Source of the DNA: Aureispira sp050633105
GTDB lineage: Bacteria > Bacteroidota > Bacteroidia > Chitinophagales > Saprospiraceae
Direction: 5' to 3'
NCBI GenBank assembly: GCA_050633105.1
Contig: JBOEFW010000002.1
Span: forward strand, 1 to 64,000
DNA length: 64,000 nucleotides
The notes under the pieces are model-generated. The model saw only the letters and a list, made by a program, of their open reading frames with translations, was not told the DNA's origin and made no database searches. Made by a program: the position numbers and the translations under genes. Shown piece by piece: positions 60,598-64,000 of the stretch (its first letter is position 1; the number at the start of each line of letters is the position of its first letter).

Positions 60598-60738
60598 ATT
60601 ACTGAGCCCCAACCATCCTCAAATGATTTGGATGCTTGGAACGTCAAGCACGTATTTGTATTAACCCACACCCCTGAAAATATTCCTTTTTATGAACGCT
60701 TGAACGTTCAGTTGGTAGAAGAAATGAAGCTTAAGTAG
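60598..60738 (+). pseudogene. GNAT acetyltransferase C-terminal fragment
   Basis: After a TGA at 60595 an open frame of 46 codons reads LDAWNVKHVFVLTHTPENIP then FYERLNVQLVEEMKLK and stops at 60736. The L-T-H-T-P-E-N-x-P-F-Y-E-R-L pattern followed by Q-L-V-E-E is the C-terminus of a GNAT fold (L-x-T ... N-x-x-F-Y-x-x-x-G-F). No start codon and no upstream GNAT core are left, so this is a remnant. Confidence 0.6.
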
Positions 60739-60853
60739 TCACTAAAAAGTTCTTGCATTAAAAAATAATTCATTTTTCATTATGCGGTTTCTTTTTAACG
60801 CCTACTTAAAAATAGTGAAGTAGTTGGCTATTGCTTTGTACGATAAGAAGGGG

Positions 60854-60887
60854 TTTTACGTAGGGCATGTAAATACCCTACGTAAAA
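60854..60887. terminator. Hairpin after the PorE-like gene
   Basis: TTTTACGTAGGG (60854-60865) pairs perfectly with 60876-60887 around a 10-base loop. No T-run follows in the minus direction, so it may be a weak or Rho-assisted end. Confidence 0.6.
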
Positions 60888-60911
60888 AAAATAGAGGCAA
60901 TATTTTGGCGT

Positions 60912-62900
60912 TTACTCTCCCAATACTAAAAATGTAGTACGCCGATTTTTTTGATGTTCGTCCTCCGTACAATCCGAACATTTACAGGTTATTGCCAAGC
61001 TGCTCTCTCCATATCCTCTTGCCGTCAAGCGTAAAGGATCAATGCCATTCTGAATCAAATACTGCACGGCAGATTCTGCTCTACGTTGTGATAATTTTTC
61101 ATTATAACCTACTCCTCCTTGGCAATCGGTGTGAGAAGAGAGTTGAATACTAATATCAGGGTTGCGTTTAAGTAACTCTACCAAGTTATTGAGGGTAGGT
61201 TTGGCGTCATCGCGGATGAAGGCCTCATCCAAATCGTAGTAGATATTGTCTAAGACAATTTCTTGATCGGTAAATATTTTTTCTAAAATTAATTCTTGAC
61301 TTAAGGTCGTATCAGGATGTTGGGCATTAAGAACAATACCTACAGTAGAGAGGGTATCTAGCGTAATAAAATAACCTGGTTTACTAGCTTTAAAATAGTA
61401 GATGGTATTCGTATCCAATGTTGCGTAGAAAGTACCATCTACATCAGAACCCAATGTAAATGCGGTATCTACGCTGCTAATTTGAATAGAAGCTCCCATC
61501 AATGGATCAAGGCTAGCTACGCCACTATTGGGATCACTTGGATCATTAAAAATTTTCTCTTTTACAATTCCTTCTAAATTGATTTTGAGAACTAGTAGAG
61601 GCGTATCAATAATCGGAATGGTGTCTTCCTCTGGGGGAGTATAGTTGAAACGAAGAATGTTGTCTCCTTTTTCATCTGCAAAGCGTCTAGAGGTTAAAAA
61701 ACCTGTTTTGCTGCCGTCTTTGGTAGAGCGAAGAATCAAACCAAAATCATCACTGCCTGAATTCATTGGCGCTTCTAGATTTTGAGGCTGTTGCCAACGT
61801 TCGCCATATTCTGTGGCGCGAAAAATATCTAAGCCCCCCATTCCTTGGTGCCCATCAGAGGCAAAGTATAAGGTATCTTCTGTTTCTAAAAAGGGAAAAA
61901 CTTCATTGCCTTGAGTATTGATTTTGTTTCCCATATTAATGGGGGCAGACCAAGTAGCGTCGGCGCCTTCACCAACACGGCTAGAGACATACAAATCATA
62001 GCCTCCAAAACCACCTGCTTTATTACAAGCAAAGTAAAGGCGTCTCCCGTCGGGAGAGAGCGTAGGATGGAGATAATTATTATCACTAGGGCCCAAATCA
62101 ATAACTGTGGCTTTGCTCCAATTGCCTCCTTCTTTCTGACTAATCATAATACGGCAATAATCTACCGCTATTTTTTCTTCACTACCACATTCTGTAAATA
62201 AAGCAATGGTTTGTTCGGCGTTAAAAGAAGGAGTGCCTTGGTGAAAAGCGTTGTTGAAGGGGGACTCAAAAGGCGTTACCGTTTCGGCGGTAAAATCCCA
62301 TACATATAAATCAAAAAAAGGCTGTCCAGTCCATTTATAGGCTTCTTTTCCTTCGCTATTGGCTCGATCAGAACTCACAAGAATACTGTTATTACTATAA
62401 TAGACAGGACTAAAATCGTTGTCATTGTTATTGAGTGGTGCAACTTTTACGGTATAAGGATTTTCTGCTTCCTTTTCTTTCCAACGTTTGGCCATATCAC
62501 AAGCAATCATTTGCTCTTGATAGATGCGGGCATTGCCTGCATAACGACCAGCACTTCTATAGGCTTGTTTGGCGGCGTCATAATCCTCTAATTGCTGCAA
62601 CATGCGGGCATATTTGAGGTCCGTATCTTTTCCATAACGCTGTGTTTGGGCGCGTTTGTACCAATCTGAGGCCGATTGTGGCTGTTGAGTGCGGCGATAC
62701 GATTCGCCCAACATGTAGGCGATTGCTCCTTTTTTATTGCTATCATCTGCCTTGGTAAATTCCTTTTCAAGCATAGGAATGGCAACGCTAAACTGTTTGC
62801 GTGCAAAAGCCGTTTTGCCATCGCGAATCCGCTCGGTATAGGTGCAAGCGGTTAGTTGTAATAAAAATAGGGCAGTGAGAATAACAAAGAGTCCTTTCAT
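60912..62900 (-). CDS. porE: PorE-like type IX secretion lipoprotein (TPR, propeller, CRD, OmpA)
   Basis: 662 residues from ATG at 62900, the start of MKGLFVILTALFLLQLTACT, a lipoprotein signal with Cys19 (LTAC). An earlier frame start at 62996 lacks a signal and was rejected. Order: TPR-like helices (about 25-145), a PD40/WD40-type propeller with D-x-x-P-x-x-S motifs (DNDFSPVYYSNNSI, NYLHPTLSPDGRRLYFACNK, GGYDLYVS), a carboxypeptidase-regulatory-like domain (about 455-530), and an OmpA-like peptidoglycan-binding domain (IQLSSHTDCQGGVGYNEKLS ... RAESAVQYLIQNGIDPLRLT). This is the layout of PorE, which anchors the T9SS to peptidoglycan. Confidence 0.85.
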   Translation of the reverse strand: MKGLFVILTALFLLQLTACTYTERIRDGKTAFARKQFSVAIPMLEKEFTKADDSNKKGAIAYMLGESYRRTQQPQSASDWYKRAQTQRYGKDTDLKYARMLQQLEDYDAAKQAYRSAGRYAGNARIYQEQMIACDMAKRWKEKEAENPYTVKVAPLNNNDNDFSPVYYSNNSILVSSDRANSEGKEAYKWTGQPFFDLYVWDFTAETVTPFESPFNNAFHQGTPSFNAEQTIALFTECGSEEKIAVDYCRIMISQKEGGNWSKATVIDLGPSDNNYLHPTLSPDGRRLYFACNKAGGFGGYDLYVSSRVGEGADATWSAPINMGNKINTQGNEVFPFLETEDTLYFASDGHQGMGGLDIFRATEYGERWQQPQNLEAPMNSGSDDFGLILRSTKDGSKTGFLTSRRFADEKGDNILRFNYTPPEEDTIPIIDTPLLVLKINLEGIVKEKIFNDPSDPNSGVASLDPLMGASIQISSVDTAFTLGSDVDGTFYATLDTNTIYYFKASKPGYFITLDTLSTVGIVLNAQHPDTTLSQELILEKIFTDQEIVLDNIYYDLDEAFIRDDAKPTLNNLVELLKRNPDISIQLSSHTDCQGGVGYNEKLSQRRAESAVQYLIQNGIDPLRLTARGYGESSLAITCKCSDCTEDEHQKNRRTTFLVLGE

Positions 62901-62999
62901 AGGGAGCGTTGTATTTCGTGATCTGTATGGAAATGTTATTTCATTTGTATTGGGAGGTGACCAGTACAAAAGATAGATACAGCAATATAGCAACAAAAA

Positions 63000-63929
63000 T
63001 TACCCCATCTTGCTACGTTTTACCAAATAAGGCAATAAAACTTGGCGAAAACCTTCGTTAATATCTGCTTCTACAAAGTCGATTTTGTATTGCAAACACT
63101 TCATTTGTAATTGTTGTTTGTATTTCTGTACCTGTTCTACATAAAATTCTTTGACTTGGTTGGATTGAACACGTACTTTTTCTCCTGATTCAATATCTAC
63201 AAATATATAAGGGCGGTTTTCAAATTCAAAATCTAACTCATACCGCTTGTCTACTACATGAAAGAGAATCACTTCATGCTTGTTGTATTTCAGGTGTTGT
63301 AATGCTGCAAAAAGATCTTCACTTTTTTGTCCATTCTCAAACATGTCACTAAAAATAACAACTAGAGAACGTTTGTGCGTTGCCTCGGCAATTTTGTGCA
63401 AAGAAGGAGCAATCGAAGTTGTTTTATCTCGGACAGGGTTGTTGAGCAACTCCTCCAAGTGGGCCATAATTAGATTGTAATGGCGGGTACTTGACTTGGC
63501 ATTGGTGTGCTTGTCTAGGTCGGCTGCGAAGGTACTCAAACCAAAAGCATCGCGCTGTTTTTTGAGCAAGTTCATCAAGGTAGCGGCAGCCAAGGTGCTA
63601 AACGTTAACTTATTAAGATGGGGGGTGTTTCGATTGTTGGGCGCTTCAGGGAAATACATAGAAGAGGAGGTGTCCATCACAATTTGGCAGCGCAAATTGG
63701 TCTCTTCCTCGTATTGCTTGATGTATAAACGATCTGTTCTAGCAAAAACTTTCCAGTCAATATTCTTAATCGAATCGCCTGGATTGTAGATGCGGTGTTC
63801 TGCAAATTCTACAGAAAAACCGTGAAAAGGACTTTTGTGTAAACCAATGATAAAACCTTCGACTACTTGTCGGGCCAATAATTCTAAATTGCCCGTTTCG
63901 CGCACATCATACTCGTTCAAAATACTCAT
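63000..63929 (-). CDS. DUF58 (VWA-like) domain protein
   Basis: 309 residues. DUF58 (PF01882) core: FAEHRIYNPGDSIKNIDWKV and FARTDRLYIKQYEEETNLRC, followed by IVMDTSSSMYFPEA, a MIDAS-like D-x-S-x-S, and LVVIFSDMFENGQKSEDL. The family is often encoded with a MoxR AAA ATPase in aerotolerance-like (Bat) operons that help metal-enzyme or complex maturation; the MoxR gene may lie just beyond the window. The upstream gene would be at 63930 and beyond; the 71 bases visible hold no start. Confidence 0.9.
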   Translation of the reverse strand: MSILNEYDVRETGNLELLARQVVEGFIIGLHKSPFHGFSVEFAEHRIYNPGDSIKNIDWKVFARTDRLYIKQYEEETNLRCQIVMDTSSSMYFPEAPNNRNTPHLNKLTFSTLAAATLMNLLKKQRDAFGLSTFAADLDKHTNAKSSTRHYNLIMAHLEELLNNPVRDKTTSIAPSLHKIAEATHKRSLVVIFSDMFENGQKSEDLFAALQHLKYNKHEVILFHVVDKRYELDFEFENRPYIFVDIESGEKVRVQSNQVKEFYVEQVQKYKQQLQMKCLQYKIDFVEADINEGFRQVLLPYLVKRSKMG

Positions 63930-64000
63930 ACTACCTTCTTGCTTCTTATGGTTTTCCCGTCAATAATAAGGGCCAATATGCCAATAAATTTATAGAGGAG

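Larger units (their letters stand above)
60443..60911. other. Intergenic region with a GNAT remnant
   Basis: 469 bases between the PorE-like and SGNH genes (both minus). Holds the pseudogene fragment 60598-60738 (+) and the hairpin 60854-60887; otherwise empty. Confidence 0.6.

Noticed and set aside
1..64000. CRISPR arrays, tRNA and rRNA genes
   Set aside because: No regularly spaced direct repeats and no cloverleaf-like sequences with TTCGA-type T-loops in proper context were seen by eye.

Overview
The window comes from a member of the Bacteroidota, most likely a marine Saprospiraceae/Aureispira-like lineage (the phylum is well supported; the family is inference). Evidence for the phylum: type IX secretion (T9SS) C-terminal sorting domains, a PorE-like TPR/propeller/OmpA lipoprotein, bacillithiol synthase BshA, DUF2723, DUF5686 and DUF4476-type proteins, and promoters of the TTG-N17-20-TAnnTTTG type upstream of several genes. 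Bases 1-57 are not biological: they are an Illumina P5/i5/Nextera transposase adapter left on the contig end.

Layout. 58-3503 is the 5' part of a large secreted protein (signal peptide, four ~80-residue repeats, a proprotein-convertase P-like domain, a fibronectin-III-like start), cut by the contig end. 3.6-24 kb is mostly housekeeping: bshA, nadC, a TPR protein, a Na/Pi cotransporter-PhoU fusion, an HI0933-type flavoprotein, two RDD membrane proteins flanking a histidine kinase/response regulator pair, thioredoxin, a Cys-rich unknown, a lipoprotein with two BamE-like halves, a Gly-rich T9SS cargo, S-adenosylhomocysteinase, and a CDF metal transporter. Decayed genes lie between them: an orphan T9SS sorting domain and an AbiJ/HEPN-like remnant. 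A MacB-type permease follows.

25.0-32.2 kb holds the most unusual locus: twelve same-strand, tightly packed paralogues of a small membrane protein. Each has an N-terminal (L/P)LDD/LDN motif, a W-T-G/A-x-P motif, a transmembrane hairpin and a bacterial-PH-like domain. One copy is broken by a TGG-to-TGA change in its conserved Trp codon. Both RDD proteins 11-17 kb away carry the same N-terminal LLDDNS motif, which suggests a shared N-terminal signal or partner.

32.3-41.9 kb: HAD phosphatase, YfcC-type carrier, DUF5686 outer-membrane protein, a MarR/SRPBCC pair with matching GTAAAA/TTTTAC palindromes before both genes, folC and tilS. 42.0-46.1 kb is an AT-rich two-gene module, OLD/TOPRIM nuclease plus UvrD-like helicase with a 4-base overlap, i.e. 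a Gabija-like defence system. 46.4-64 kb: LRR protein, EgtD-like methyltransferase, DUF2723/GT117 protein, LuxC-like reductase, QueD/PTPS, a DUF4476-like protein with a Lys/Ala tail, DUF937 protein, GCS2-CBS glutamate-cysteine ligase-like protein, SGNH lipoprotein, a GNAT remnant, PorE-like T9SS protein and a DUF58 protein.

Themes: envelope and T9SS biology (58-3503, 17761, 34753, 60912); low-molecular-weight thiol chemistry (bshA, egtD, GCS2-CBS, trx); and accessory or defence DNA (AbiJ remnant, Gabija-like pair, attC-like hairpin). Most intergenic gaps contain strong hairpins, one of which is present as two identical 40-base copies 37 kb apart. I saw no tRNA, rRNA, CRISPR array or intact transposase.
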